Shown here: one piece after another, positions 33,680 through 42,825 of the stretch | How positions within the stretch are numbered: position 1 is the first letter of the stretch | How the letters are laid out: every line of letters begins with the position of its first letter | Assembly (NCBI RefSeq): GCF_016807185.1 | Contig: NZ_JAEVYN010000004.1 | Span: 1 to 64,000 of the forward strand | Origin: Leptolyngbya sp. Cla-17 | GTDB lineage: Bacteria > Cyanobacteriota > Cyanobacteriia > Leptolyngbyales > Leptolyngbyaceae | Direction: 5' to 3' | DNA: 64,000 bases | Made by a program: the position numbers and the translations under genes | Notes under the pieces: generated by a model | Databases searched by the model: none | The model's input: the letters and a program-made list of their open reading frames with translations, nothing else | What the model was told of the DNA's origin: nothing

Positions 33680-33962
33680 CATGAGAAGTTTCCTCATTAA
33701 AATAGTTCACGGACTGTTGCAGCATGGAATGAGGGATAAGAGGTTGTCTCCCCTGCCATGCTCTTTGTCATATCAGCGGAGACAAAGACTGTGTGTTTGC
33801 GTGTGAGAATTCACTCGCTAATTCCCGATTTAACCTTCTACAAACAAATCTGTTTAGAGCGTAATGCCTTGGGCTTGCATGGCTCGTGCCGTTTGCACTA
33901 AAATTTGCTTCTGCTGCAACATTTCCAAATACTTCTTGATGCATCACTAGTGATCAACCAAC

Positions 33963-34679
33963 TTACACGGGTTGATTTGTCGGTACAACTAGCATTCTCG
34001 GAATCAGCACATGATCGGGTTGCTCGAGCACAATCCGCACCGCACGGGCAATATCTTCGGGTTGCAGCGATCCACCAGACATGACCCAATCTTTATCGCC
34101 TTGTCCCCAATGGTCGTATAGTCCAGTATCAACTGTACCAGGAGCGATCGCCGCAACTTTAATTCCGCTGCCTGCTAGTTCCATGCGTAGGGCATCCGTA
34201 AAGGCTTCAACAGCGAATTTAGTGCCATTGTAGGCGGCGTTTTTCGGTGTGGTTTTCAAGCCTGCGACGCTGGAGGTGTTAATCAAAAAGCCGCTGCCTG
34301 CCTGTTTGAACTGTCGGAGAGCGATGTAGGCAAGTCGGAATACAGACTCCACATTGAGTCGTACCATCTGGCAGACTGCTTCGATGTCAACTTCCTCGAT
34401 CGCGCCTGTGGTCATGGCTCCCGCATTGTTGATCACCACATCGAGTTGTCCAAAGGTCGAGATGGCAAAATCCACCAGCTTTTGGGGTACATCGTCATCG
34501 GTAATTGTTGCCGCCAAGACTTTGGCGTTTTTTAGCGAAGCTGCCAGTTGATCCAATTTGTCTTGCGATCGCGCCGTCAGCACTAACTTCATTCCAGCTT
34601 GATCGAGGTCTTGCGCGATCGCTTTACCAATGCCGCTACTGGCTCCCGTAATTAATGCCACTTTGTTTTGCAGTTCCAT
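33963..34679 (-). CDS. SDR oxidoreductase
   Basis: A 238-residue classical SDR with TGASSGIG, NNAGAMTTG, the catalytic Ser in INTSSVAG and Y-x-x-x-K in AAYNGTKFAVEAF. The sequence GTVDTGLYDHWGQGDKDW is typical of the YdfG-like NADP(H) group. The region in front of it (34680-35078) has four TGGCRC boxes arranged as two facing direct repeats, so it is probably controlled by an AraC-type protein. Confidence 0.9.
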   Translation of the reverse strand: MELQNKVALITGASSGIGKAIAQDLDQAGMKLVLTARSQDKLDQLAASLKNAKVLAATITDDDVPQKLVDFAISTFGQLDVVINNAGAMTTGAIEEVDIEAVCQMVRLNVESVFRLAYIALRQFKQAGSGFLINTSSVAGLKTTPKNAAYNGTKFAVEAFTDALRMELAGSGIKVAAIAPGTVDTGLYDHWGQGDKDWVMSGGSLQPEDIARAVRIVLEQPDHVLIPRMLVVPTNQPV

Positions 34680-35078
34680 CGTTAAGTTCCTCTACTGACG
34701 AATGAATTGTTCCGAGAGTAAAAATTGAATCGAGTGTAGATCGGTTTTCAAGTGCCTGCGTTTTGCGTAGATTTCTTACCTCCCACAGCGCTTCTAACGC
34801 ATCTAACGTGAGTTCCACCAGTTTGAGAAAATGGCTTTCATCGTCGTCGGTAACTTGTAAATGAGCAGCAAACATGGCGCAATCAGCAAATGAGTGGCGC
34901 GTTCTCTCATGCTTGAAAACTTTTACTGTCTGGGGCTTCTAGCTCTCTACAGTAGGTTGAGCATCCATTCGTGATCTTAAAGTGCAGGAGGCTTGTCCGA
35001 AGCGGCATAGAGGGTTTGCGCCATCGATTTGCTATTGTGCCAAATTGTTTGCTCACGCACATTCGCCATCAGTGAACG
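34680..35078. promoter_or_regulatory. regulatory region with two facing TGGCRCAAT operator pairs (module A)
   Basis: Plus-strand boxes TGGCGC start at 34875 and 34895 (20 bp apart). Minus-strand boxes start at 35042 (TGGCAC) and 35023 (TGGCGC), 19 bp apart. The minus pair and its flanks match the region around 52770-52805 over about 45 bp. A 79-codon ORF (34636-34875, minus) runs through part of it and overlaps the SDR start; I do not trust it as a gene. Confidence 0.55.
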
Positions 35079-35804
35079 TCATAATGTGGTCAGGAATTCT
35101 ACAAGCTGCTGTGGGTTCGCAGCAAAGGGAGAATGGCTGGTCGCCATTGTCAGAACTTTTTGACAGGGTAAGGCAGTATACATCTTCTGCTGAATGATGT
35201 TAGGCACGGTATTATCCTGCATTGTTTCAATGTAGAAGCGCTTTTCAGCATATTGTTTGGCATCAGCATGCACTGTCAATGGTGTAGCAAAAGGGGCGAT
35301 CGCCTGTTCTCGCATCTTGGCTTGAATCACTGCCACATCAGCATCACTACAATCGGCACAAAAGACCTCTTTCACCCCATCAGGGTTAACGCTGGCAGCT
35401 TCAGGTGACGTTTGCACCCAGTTTGTAAATAGCTTGGAACCTGCGTGTTCCGGTTCCTGAGTTTTACCATACAGTGACTCACCCGCTTGTAATAGGTAAG
35501 CACTGATGTAAACGAGTTTTTCCACACGATCGGGAACCACCTCATTCGCCTGAGAAATGACAATGCCGCCCATGCTGTGCCCCACTAAAGTTACGGGTTG
35601 TACCTGCGCGTTGATGGTTTCCACCACTCTATCGGTATAACCTTGCAACGTGACTTGGGCAATCGGCGTTTGATCAGCACCACTGCCCGGCAGATCTAGT
35701 ACAACAACGTCATGCCCTGCGGCAGTCAGCAGCGGTTTGACCTGATCCCAACACCAAGCGCCGAGCCATGCCCCATGTACTAATACAAACGTTTTGTTTG
35801 ACAT
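35079..35804 (-). CDS. alpha/beta hydrolase (EstC / hydroxynitrile-lyase-like)
   Basis: A 241-residue single-domain hydrolase beginning FVLVHGAWLGAWCWDQV (oxyanion region H-G-A-W). The nucleophile elbow is GHSMGG, and the acid/His end is in LTMATSHSPFAANPQQLVEF, with the catalytic His in SHSPF. The group includes small esterases that act on methyl esters or aromatic esters. GTAAC-N5-GTTAC at 35891-35905, 87 bp upstream, may be an operator. Confidence 0.9.
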   Translation of the reverse strand: MSNKTFVLVHGAWLGAWCWDQVKPLLTAAGHDVVVLDLPGSGADQTPIAQVTLQGYTDRVVETINAQVQPVTLVGHSMGGIVISQANEVVPDRVEKLVYISAYLLQAGESLYGKTQEPEHAGSKLFTNWVQTSPEAASVNPDGVKEVFCADCSDADVAVIQAKMREQAIAPFATPLTVHADAKQYAEKRFYIETMQDNTVPNIIQQKMYTALPCQKVLTMATSHSPFAANPQQLVEFLTTL

Positions 35805-35890
35805 TGCGTTTAAGCTCCTATTGCATCATTCAGAGGTAGAGCAAATTAGATGTCGAGCAACGATTAAAATCTCGACGGAAAGCAGCACAG

Positions 35891-35905
35891 GTAACTATTT
35901 GTTAC
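35891..35905. promoter_or_regulatory. GTAAC-N5-GTTAC palindrome
   Basis: GTAAC (35891-35895) and GTTAC (35901-35905) are 87 bp upstream of the alpha/beta-hydrolase start. The shape fits a LysR or other dimeric regulator site. The related GTTACGGTAAC at 48635 lies between another LysR gene and an SDR. Arms are only five bases, so the call is tentative. Confidence 0.3.
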
Positions 35906-35947
35906 TGAATAGATACTAATGGAGGTATGTGCACTGCCACCCAGATA

Positions 35948-36649
35948 CTATGCCGCCATGTCAAACAGCAATACTTCAGCAGTATTAGACGCACCTTGCA
36001 GCGTAATCTGTGATTCCTGAGCGATCACAGCCCCATCGCCAGCGGCCAGTGTTTGACCATTCAGTTGAACGGCACCCTGCGCCACTTGCAACCAGGCAAC
36101 TCGTCCATTGGCGAAGGTGTGGCTGATGGCATTGCCCTCGTTCAACGTGGCAGCGTAAAAGTCAACATTTTGGTGAATCGTAATGGAGCCATCACGACCA
36201 TCACGAGAGCCAACCAACCTCAGCGTCCCGCGCTTCTCTGCGTCAGTAAAGGTCTTTTGTTCATAACCGGGTTCAATCCCTTTCTGTTCTGGCAAAATCC
36301 AGATTTGTAGGAAATGGACTGGCTCGGTTTTGGAAGCATTGTACTCGCTGTGCTGGATGCCCGTGCCAGCAGACATCCGCTGCACATCTCCAGGACGAAT
36401 CACTGAGCCTGTACCGATACTGTCTTTATGTTCCAAAGCACCTTCTAACACATAGGAAATGATTTCCATATCGCGGTGCCCGTGAGTACTGAAGCCTTGT
36501 CCAGGAGTCACTTTGTCTTCGTTAATCACACGCAAGTTAGCGAAGCCCATGTGATCGGGGTCGTAATACTCACCAAAGGAGAAAGTGTGACGACTATCGA
36601 GCCAACCAAAATTAGCAGTACCACGATCCTGAGCCGGTCGAATTGCAAT
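35948..36649 (-). CDS. pirin-family protein (quercetin dioxygenase-like)
   Basis: The ATG at 36649 (MIAIRPAQDRGTANFGWLDS) gives 233 residues, the length of YhhW-type pirins; an ATG at 36697 would add 16. The N-terminal cupin carries the metal ligands in STHGHRDMEIIS and GTGIQHSE. Pirins bind Fe and some oxidise flavonols. It is divergent from a LysR gene whose start is split by an IS1-like element, an arrangement commonly seen for a pirin and its regulator. Confidence 0.9.
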   Translation of the reverse strand: MAIRPAQDRGTANFGWLDSRHTFSFGEYYDPDHMGFANLRVINEDKVTPGQGFSTHGHRDMEIISYVLEGALEHKDSIGTGSVIRPGDVQRMSAGTGIQHSEYNASKTEPVHFLQIWILPEQKGIEPGYEQKTFTDAEKRGTLRLVGSRDGRDGSITIHQNVDFYAATLNEGNAISHTFANGRVAWLQVAQGAVQLNGQTLAAGDGAVIAQESQITLQGASNTAEVLLFDMAA

Positions 36650-36801
36650 CATATCTTGTGATTTCGAATGGGTGGGAGCAATTTGTTTTAGCAACATCGG
36701 TATTATGAGTTCAACTGAAATAAAAGACAATATGTTATTTTGCGTACAGACTGTCTCTAAAAAATTTACAATGCCTCGCCAATGGATAAGTTGGTAGTGC
36801 A

Positions 36802-37631
36802 CTAAAGGATTGTGGGGTAGGTAACGACATCCTGCCAGGTCCAAGGCTGCTCAGCCAGTTTTGCTCGTTGAGCCGCAGTTGTTTTGAATCGACTATGCCG
36901 CCAAATCCAATTGAAATAGCTGACTACTAAGCGTGTTGTCACTTTCGTTTGCTCCCACAGCTTGCCGAACTTGTTTTGCCTGCGGTGCCATCGAGCAGTT
37001 TGTTGTCGGACGATGCCGTTGGTTCGCTCTAAGCGCTGCGTTTTGTCTTTGCCAACATAGTGCAGAATTTCAGGCGGAAGGACTCGTTCATAGCCTCCCC
37101 AGTCATCACTGTTCCACTGTTTGCAAGCCGTTTTTCCCTGTGTACTAATTACCAATTCCTCAATAAGTTCGTCTGTATGCTTGCCCACTCGTGCCGCTAA
37201 AATCAGTCCACTGGAGTCCGCTAAACTCAGACCTATCCAGCAGTCTCCCACTTCTAATTCATTGGAAAGACATTGCTTCTGTTTTTTTGCACGAAAGACC
37301 ACATCTCATCCGCACTCACCTCTGCGGTTGCCACTTGCTTGACCTGGTCGTTATGAATTAGCTGAGCCTTGGCACTCGATGCCCGAACAATACTGACCAC
37401 GGTGTTGTATGCCAAGCCTGTAATTCGGCTAATCCCTCGTAAGCTGCTGCCCTCACTATGAGCTTGTAGCACCTGCTGAACTTGTTCCGGACTCACTCGT
37501 CGCCAGTAGTACAGCGTGTCAAAGCTCTCACAGAAGGTTTGCTGGCAGTGAGGGCAGAAATAGCGTTGGTGTCCATTGGGCAGCTTGCCATGCTTATGAC
37601 ACTTAGGATGACCACAAAGTCGGCATTCCAT
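36802..37631 (-). CDS. IS1-family transposase (two frames)
   Basis: The first frame starts at 37631 (MECRLCGHPKCHKHGKLPNG) with a zinc ribbon (CPHCQQTFC) and helix-turn-helix. An A7 run (plus-strand 37282-37288) allows the -1 shift into the second frame, which has KQKQCLSNELEVGD, DDWGGYERV and RTNGIVRQQTARWHRR and ends PWTWQDVVTYPTIL. No other breaks are visible, so it is probably functional. Confidence 0.87.
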
Positions 37632-37660
37632 AGCTTCTTGAGGGGAAAGAATTGATCCTA

Positions 37661-37712
37661 CTTTACCAAGCCCACAATCCTTTAACCTTTACCAAGCCCA
37701 CAATCCTTTAAC
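37661..37712. repeat. 26-bp tandem duplication of the IS terminal repeat
   Basis: The unit beginning CTTTACCAAGCCCACAATCC is present twice without a gap (37661-37686 and 37687-37712). It contains the inner part of the element's terminal inverted repeat. The right end therefore has two candidate transposase-binding sites, perhaps from slippage or an aborted transposition. Confidence 0.8.
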
Positions 37713-37756
37713 GCACAATCGATAAGTTCGAAAGTATTCGCGCCTTTACCCAAGTC

Positions 37757-38614
37757 GTGATTTCGGGTGGTTTTGCGGCAGCGGCGCGGGACATGGGAGT
37801 ATCACGATCGGTCGTCAATAAACTGGTGATTGCCCTGGAAAATGAACTGGGAGTGCAGTTGTTGCATCGCAGTACGCGGATAGTAACTCCGACGGAGAGC
37901 GGGTTAGCGTTTCATGAGCGGTGCCTGGAGATTTTGGCAAGTCTGGAGGAAGCAGAGCGATCGCTGACTCAACTACAAGCGGAACCGAGAGGTAGACTAA
38001 GAGTGAACGCGCCGATGACGTTTGGCACCATGCACTTGGCTCCTGCCCTTGCTGACTTTGTCGTGCAGTATCCCGATCTTCAGGTACAACTGACCCTGAA
38101 CGATCGCTTTATTGACCCGATCGAAGAAGGCTTCGATGTCACAGTACGAATTGCCAAAGCTCAAGAGAGCGCAAGTTTGATTGTGCATCCGTTGTCTGCG
38201 GCTCCCCGAGTGCTGTGTGCGGCTCCCAGATATCTAGAGAGATATGGAACTCCCAATCACCCATATGAATTGCAGCACCATTCTTGTTTGCATTATGGTC
38301 AACTTGCCGTGGAAGATCAGTGGACATTGATTGGACCCGAAGGAGAGCAAACAGTTTCGGTGAATGGAGTACTGTGTTCTAATAACGGCGAAGTCCTTAG
38401 GGATGCAGCCGTTGGTGGTTTAGGGATTACGTTACTGCCGACATTTATTGTCGAGCAGGAACTGCAACAAGGGACGCTGCGAATTGTATTGCCCAACTAT
38501 CAGCCACCCGAACTTTCGATTTCGGTAATCTATCCGGTCAATCGTCACCTGTCAACCAAGGTGCGGTTGCTGGTTGATTTCCTTCAGAAACAGCTTGGTG
38601 AGCAATCGAATTGA
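37757..38614 (+). CDS. LysR-type regulator with its first codons displaced by an IS
   Basis: The full gene began at 36782 (ATG GAT AAG TT) and continues at 37729. The remaining open frame can start at a GTG at 37757 and lacks the first helix of the HTH, keeping FAAAARDMGVSRSVVNKL. The effector domain is complete (RGRLRVNAPMTFGTMHLAPA, LGITLLPTFIVEQ). If translated from the GTG it probably binds DNA poorly. The former target is likely the divergent pirin gene. Confidence 0.85.
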   Translation: MISGGFAAAARDMGVSRSVVNKLVIALENELGVQLLHRSTRIVTPTESGLAFHERCLEILASLEEAERSLTQLQAEPRGRLRVNAPMTFGTMHLAPALADFVVQYPDLQVQLTLNDRFIDPIEEGFDVTVRIAKAQESASLIVHPLSAAPRVLCAAPRYLERYGTPNHPYELQHHSCLHYGQLAVEDQWTLIGPEGEQTVSVNGVLCSNNGEVLRDAAVGGLGITLLPTFIVEQELQQGTLRIVLPNYQPPELSISVIYPVNRHLSTKVRLLVDFLQKQLGEQSN

Positions 38615-38846
38615 AATCGTGGGTCAAGATGACATGAAGCCGATACCAGTTCTATCACCTCCTTAAATGTTCACCTCCTTAAATGTCTCCAAGCCTTTCA
38701 CCCAAGCAATTTGCAGTTGAGTAGCTGTGGAATTGCGCTTGAACAAGAGCTTAATCGGTTATTCTCTAGCTGTCGCTAGTCCTGAGATTGGAATACCTAT
38801 TAAAGAAGTTGGGTTTTGGATGAACAAAAGTTAAGGATACAGCCCT

Positions 38847-38914
38847 AACTTTCGTTGGATTTTGTCTAAACTTTCGTTGAGTTCAGTTCAATCTGAAGCT
38901 TGTATAGTAAGACT
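38847..38914 (+). promoter_or_regulatory. direct AACTTTCGTT boxes at the start of the kinase gene
   Basis: AACTTTCGTT occurs at 38847-38856 and 38869-38878, 22 bp start to start. The segment 38865-38914 is repeated in inverted orientation at 52846-52897. The boxes overlap the annotated kinase start, so either the true start is downstream or the site also represses initiation. Confidence 0.5.
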
Positions 38915-41900
38915 GCGTCCAATCCCGAATTTTCAGGAAAACCCTGTTCTTGCTCTAGAGGTTGCTATAGACACAGCACTGGCTCAACTCCACGATCGCC
39001 TCTCTGCGCTGGAACAAGAGAATGCCCTGCTGCGATCGCGGCTCCAGTCGTGCGAACAGGAATCACTGCAACTCAGCGTTAGCAATGCTTCAGAACATCG
39101 CCTTTTAGAAGCTAGTGCCCAAGTTGCTAGTGCTTTACTGACGATTTCGCCTCTTGATCAAGCCGTCAACACAACTTTACAAATCATTGGCGAGAGTTTG
39201 GAGACTGATCGCGTAGCGGTGATCGAGAATTCTGCCCCTTCCTTTAACTCTGCATCTACAGGATGGAAAGTGTTGTATGAATGGACTTCTCCTCATACCA
39301 CGCCACAGATTTCTCATCCTGATTTATCACAAGGAACCTGGGAGGGCATTGAGGAGTGGTATGAGCGTTTGAGTCAAAATCAAAGCATTAGCTGTCTGCT
39401 GGAAGAAATGCCTGAACCGTTCCGAAGTGAGCAAGCAGAACTAGGATTGAAAGCGCTCTATGCTGTTCCCATTTTTGTTGAGGATAAGTATTGGGGAGTC
39501 ATTGGGTTTGATGACTGCCGTGAAGCAAAACATCGCAGTCCAGCAGAACTGTCGGTATTGAAGATTGCTGCTGATTGTATTGGCAGTGCCATTCAGCGCG
39601 AGAGGCTGCGCCAAGCTACGCAACGCACTCAGCAAGCCATTCTAGAAGCGGAACAAGCACGATCGGCTGAACTAGAGAAAGTGAATAAGGCGCTTAAGCG
39701 AACGGTCGATGTGCTGGCAATGGAAACAGACCTTGATCGCTTTTTAGGACAGGTGCTCCGAGTGATTGCGGATCAGCTGGAAGCGCCGCTAGCAGAGTAT
39801 TGGTACCATCCCGAACCCGCTAATCTTGCTTATGTCGGGTTAACGTATTGGCAGGGGCAGATCCTCAAACCAGAGGAACAACCAGGGCATATTGGCTCGT
39901 TTGGCTACCCTGTGCCAGCGGCAATGATTCAGCAAGAAAGCCTTCACCATCGCCGGAATCACTTCATCACTGAAGATATGGCAACCAGTCCGCATCTAAG
40001 CCAGATTGCCCATGAATCTGGCTTAGATGCTGGCGCTTGGTACAGCTCGCGTGGGGTTAGCAGTGCCCTCAATGTGCCGTTGATTTTAGGTGACAAGACA
40101 ATCGGGGCACTGATTGTCTTTTTTCCAGGGAGCCGTCCTTTCAGTGAGCCACAGATTGAACTTGCCTATGCCTTGGCGCAGCAGGTAACACTGGCAATTC
40201 AACTCACACGATTAGCAGAAGCGGCGAAACAAACGGCGATCGCTCGTGAGCAAAAACAAGCAGCTCAGCATCAGGCCGCAGAACTATCGAGAGCCAACAC
40301 CCTGCTGCGCAACAGCTTGAGCGACCTATCTACAAATCCCAACCTCAACGATGTTTTGGGGCACTTGCTAGTGGAAGTCGTTCGCTATTCAGGGGCTTTG
40401 GTGGGGCACATCTTTAGCTATGATGCCGACCAGAATACCCTCAACCTGACCATTCGCTGCCAGGATGGGCAGCATTTTTTCACCCCTGCTGACGATGAAC
40501 CGATCCTATTTCAATCCCCTATTCCCGTTGAGCGCACTTTGATTTTTTCTCAGCTTTGCGAACAGCCCAGGTTAGCTGTCCTTAATCAAGAAGACTTTGA
40601 AGGACGGTTGTGGCAAGATGTCTCAGAATGGTTTCAAAGCCGTGGTTATCGGGGCACCAGCACCTGTGTGCTGATGGTCGGCGATCGCCCCTTAGGACTC
40701 TTAGCAATGGCGTTTCCACAGCCAATCACTTTTAGTTCAGTCGAGGAAGAATTGGTTCTGGCCCTGGCTCAACAAATCGCGTTGGTGCTTCAACTAACAA
40801 TCTTAGGAGAAGCTGACAAGCAAGCGGCGTTAGCGAAGCTGAACGAAGTTCTTGCCCGTGAAGGAGAAGTAGCAGCCTTAGAACAGGTCGCAGAACTCGC
40901 AAAAGCGAACGCCTCATTGCGTCGCTCCGTGACACACCTCAGCAGCACAGATAGTTTGCACTCATTTCTGGTGGCTGCGCTTCAGGGGGCGATTCAATCT
41001 AGCCGCGCCGCAACGGGGGCTATATTTCTCTACCATAGTGCCTCCCATACTCTACAGATGATGGCTTTAGTGTTACATGGAGAAGTGATAGACATTGCTA
41101 CTGATCCTCGTGCTGAACTCTGGCGTCCGCCTGTGCCTGCCGACCTGACGCAGATTTTGCAGATGGTTCAAGACCCAGACCACCAGGTTATTTGGTTTAC
41201 TCAAGATCAACCGTTATCAGAAACCTGGAAATTTTCGCGCCCTTGGCACCAGCAGCATGGACACAAAACTGTCTTCATGATTCCGCTGGCGATCGGTGAA
41301 CAAGTATTAGGCTTTATGGGACTTGCTTTCACCACGGATCAACCGCCGAGTGAGTTTCGCTTTGAGCAGTGCCGCAGCTTTGCCCACCATGCTGCCCTGG
41401 CTATTCAAATGGCTCAGTTAGCTGAGCAGGCTAAAGACGCGGCTCTATTAGAAGAACGTAACCGCATGGCAAGCGAGATCCACGATACCCTTGCTCAAGC
41501 CTTCACAGGCATTTCCCTTCAGATCGAAGTAGTCAAATCGCTGGTTCACGAAGAATCCCAAACCGTTCAGCAGATTCTTAAACACATGAGTCAACTAGCC
41601 GAAGCCGGACTGACTGAAGCGCGGAGATCGGTCTGGGCACTTTATCCGCTTGCCGCTGAGTATGCAGACTTAGCGCAACTGCTCTATGAAAGTGTGGAGC
41701 AAATGACTCGTAACACCTCGATCGCCGTTGAAGTCAATGTGCAGGGAAGCCCTTACAGCCTGCCACCCTTCATCGGCATGAACCTGCTGCGAATTGGGCA
41801 AGAGGCCGTTACCAACGCCCTAAAACACGCTCAGGCGGATACACTTGCCATCGAACTTGCCTACGACAGTGATCGTATCAGCCTCACCATCCACGACAAT

Positions 41901-42059
41901 GGGCGAGGCTTCATCCCACCTACCACACCCGACAACATCAACGGCGGCTTTGGACTGATCAGCATGTATGAGCGCTGCGATCGCATTGGTGCCCAAATGA
42001 GTTTATCTAGTCAACCAGGGCAAGGCACTCAAATTCTGGTCGAAGCACCGCTCGGTTAG
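38862..42059 (+). CDS. multi-GAF sensor histidine kinase, NarL/DesK type
   Basis: Up to 1065 residues from a TTG at 38862; the true start is uncertain because operator-like boxes overlap this point. A coiled coil (residues 30-70) is followed by four GAF-like domains, roughly 85-250, 285-455, 485-655 and 690-865. The HisKA_3 phosphoacceptor is His874 in SEIHDTLAQAFTG. The ATPase domain has IGQEAVTNALKHAQA (N box) and DNGRGF. No transmembrane helix is seen, so it senses a cytosolic signal such as redox, a small ligand or light. The partner response regulator follows within 25 bp. Confidence 0.9.
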   Translation: MSKLSLSSVQSEACIVRLRPIPNFQENPVLALEVAIDTALAQLHDRLSALEQENALLRSRLQSCEQESLQLSVSNASEHRLLEASAQVASALLTISPLDQAVNTTLQIIGESLETDRVAVIENSAPSFNSASTGWKVLYEWTSPHTTPQISHPDLSQGTWEGIEEWYERLSQNQSISCLLEEMPEPFRSEQAELGLKALYAVPIFVEDKYWGVIGFDDCREAKHRSPAELSVLKIAADCIGSAIQRERLRQATQRTQQAILEAEQARSAELEKVNKALKRTVDVLAMETDLDRFLGQVLRVIADQLEAPLAEYWYHPEPANLAYVGLTYWQGQILKPEEQPGHIGSFGYPVPAAMIQQESLHHRRNHFITEDMATSPHLSQIAHESGLDAGAWYSSRGVSSALNVPLILGDKTIGALIVFFPGSRPFSEPQIELAYALAQQVTLAIQLTRLAEAAKQTAIAREQKQAAQHQAAELSRANTLLRNSLSDLSTNPNLNDVLGHLLVEVVRYSGALVGHIFSYDADQNTLNLTIRCQDGQHFFTPADDEPILFQSPIPVERTLIFSQLCEQPRLAVLNQEDFEGRLWQDVSEWFQSRGYRGTSTCVLMVGDRPLGLLAMAFPQPITFSSVEEELVLALAQQIALVLQLTILGEADKQAALAKLNEVLAREGEVAALEQVAELAKANASLRRSVTHLSSTDSLHSFLVAALQGAIQSSRAATGAIFLYHSASHTLQMMALVLHGEVIDIATDPRAELWRPPVPADLTQILQMVQDPDHQVIWFTQDQPLSETWKFSRPWHQQHGHKTVFMIPLAIGEQVLGFMGLAFTTDQPPSEFRFEQCRSFAHHAALAIQMAQLAEQAKDAALLEERNRMASEIHDTLAQAFTGISLQIEVVKSLVHEESQTVQQILKHMSQLAEAGLTEARRSVWALYPLAAEYADLAQLLYESVEQMTRNTSIAVEVNVQGSPYSLPPFIGMNLLRIGQEAVTNALKHAQADTLAIELAYDSDRISLTIHDNGRGFIPPTTPDNINGGFGLISMYERCDRIGAQMSLSSQPGQGTQILVEAPLG

Positions 42060-42082
42060 GGAAAGGAAAAGGGAGCAAAGCA

Positions 42083-42820
42083 GTGAACATACCGCAGAGA
42101 AAAAGCAATGATCAACCACAAACAAAACATCGCAAAGCTCGAACTCCGTTTTCTCTATCAGACCGTTATCCTGCTAGCGCCCCCCAGTTAGCCATGAGTG
42201 ATACCAACATTCGAGTCTTAATTGCCGATGACCACCCCGTGGTGAGATCGGGCTTAGCCATGATTATTGACTGTAGCGAAGGCATCGAAACGGTTGCCGA
42301 AGCCAGTACAGGAGTCGAAGCGGTCGAACTTTTTCGCCAACACCAACCCGATGTCGTGTTGATGGATTTGAAAATGCCAGAGATGGGCGGTGTGGAGGCG
42401 ATCGCTGCCATTCGCCGAGAGTTTTCTGATGCCCACATTATTGTCTTGACTACCTACGACGGCGATGAAGATATCTATCGAGGACTGAGCGCTGGAGCCA
42501 GAGGTTACCTGCTCAAGAATGTCACTCATCAAACTTTAGTGGATGGGATTAGGCGTGTTCATGCAGGACAGAAATACATTCCGCCTGATGTCGGTGCCAG
42601 ACTGGCAGAACGAATGAACAGTCCTCAGTTAACCGAGCGTGAACGGCAAGTGCTGCTGCTGCTGACAGAAGGCAAGTCAAACCAGGAGATTGCTGACGCA
42701 CTCCACATCAGCGAAGGGACGATCAAGTTTCACGTCAATGGCATTTTGAGAAAACTGAATGTGAGCGATCGTACCCAAGCCGTTCTGGTTGCGCTCAAGC
42801 GAGGCATTACCAATCTGTGA
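42083..42820 (+). CDS. NarL/LuxR-type response regulator
   Basis: The 245-residue frame starts at a GTG with GGGAG upstream; an ATG at 42194 (MSDTNIRVLIADDHPVV) gives the conventional 208-residue form. The receiver has the acidic pair in IADDHP and the phosphoacceptor Asp (D95, or D58 from the later start) in VVLMDLKMP, and a Lys in YLLKNV. The C-terminal HTH (LTERERQVLLLLTEGKSNQE, HVNGILRKLNV) is GerE/LuxR-like. It is coupled to the kinase and may recognise the AACTTTCGTT boxes (inferred). Confidence 0.92.
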   Translation: MNIPQRKSNDQPQTKHRKARTPFSLSDRYPASAPQLAMSDTNIRVLIADDHPVVRSGLAMIIDCSEGIETVAEASTGVEAVELFRQHQPDVVLMDLKMPEMGGVEAIAAIRREFSDAHIIVLTTYDGDEDIYRGLSAGARGYLLKNVTHQTLVDGIRRVHAGQKYIPPDVGARLAERMNSPQLTERERQVLLLLTEGKSNQEIADALHISEGTIKFHVNGILRKLNVSDRTQAVLVALKRGITNL

Positions 42821-42825
42821 GACTT

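Larger units (their letters stand above)
36793..37720 (-). mobile_element. IS1-like element inserted at codon 4 of a LysR gene
   Basis: The left end GGTAGTGCACTAAAGGATTG (36793 on) and the complement of the right end ending at 37720 form inverted repeats of about 30 bp with few mismatches. GATAAGTT flanks both sides (36785-36792 and 37721-37728), an 8-bp target duplication. Removing the element joins ATGGATAAGTT to CGAAAGT and restores MDKFESIRAF, a normal LysR start. Confidence 0.88.

Noticed and set aside
33854..33942. Possible C-terminal fragment (MLQQKQILVQTARAMQAQG) before the SDR gene
   Set aside because: About 28 codons with a stop look protein-like, but no family is recognisable and the length is within chance.
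34636..34875. 79-codon minus-strand ORF overlapping the SDR start
   Set aside because: It runs through the operator boxes and into the SDR coding region; composition is plausible but no family or good start signal was seen.
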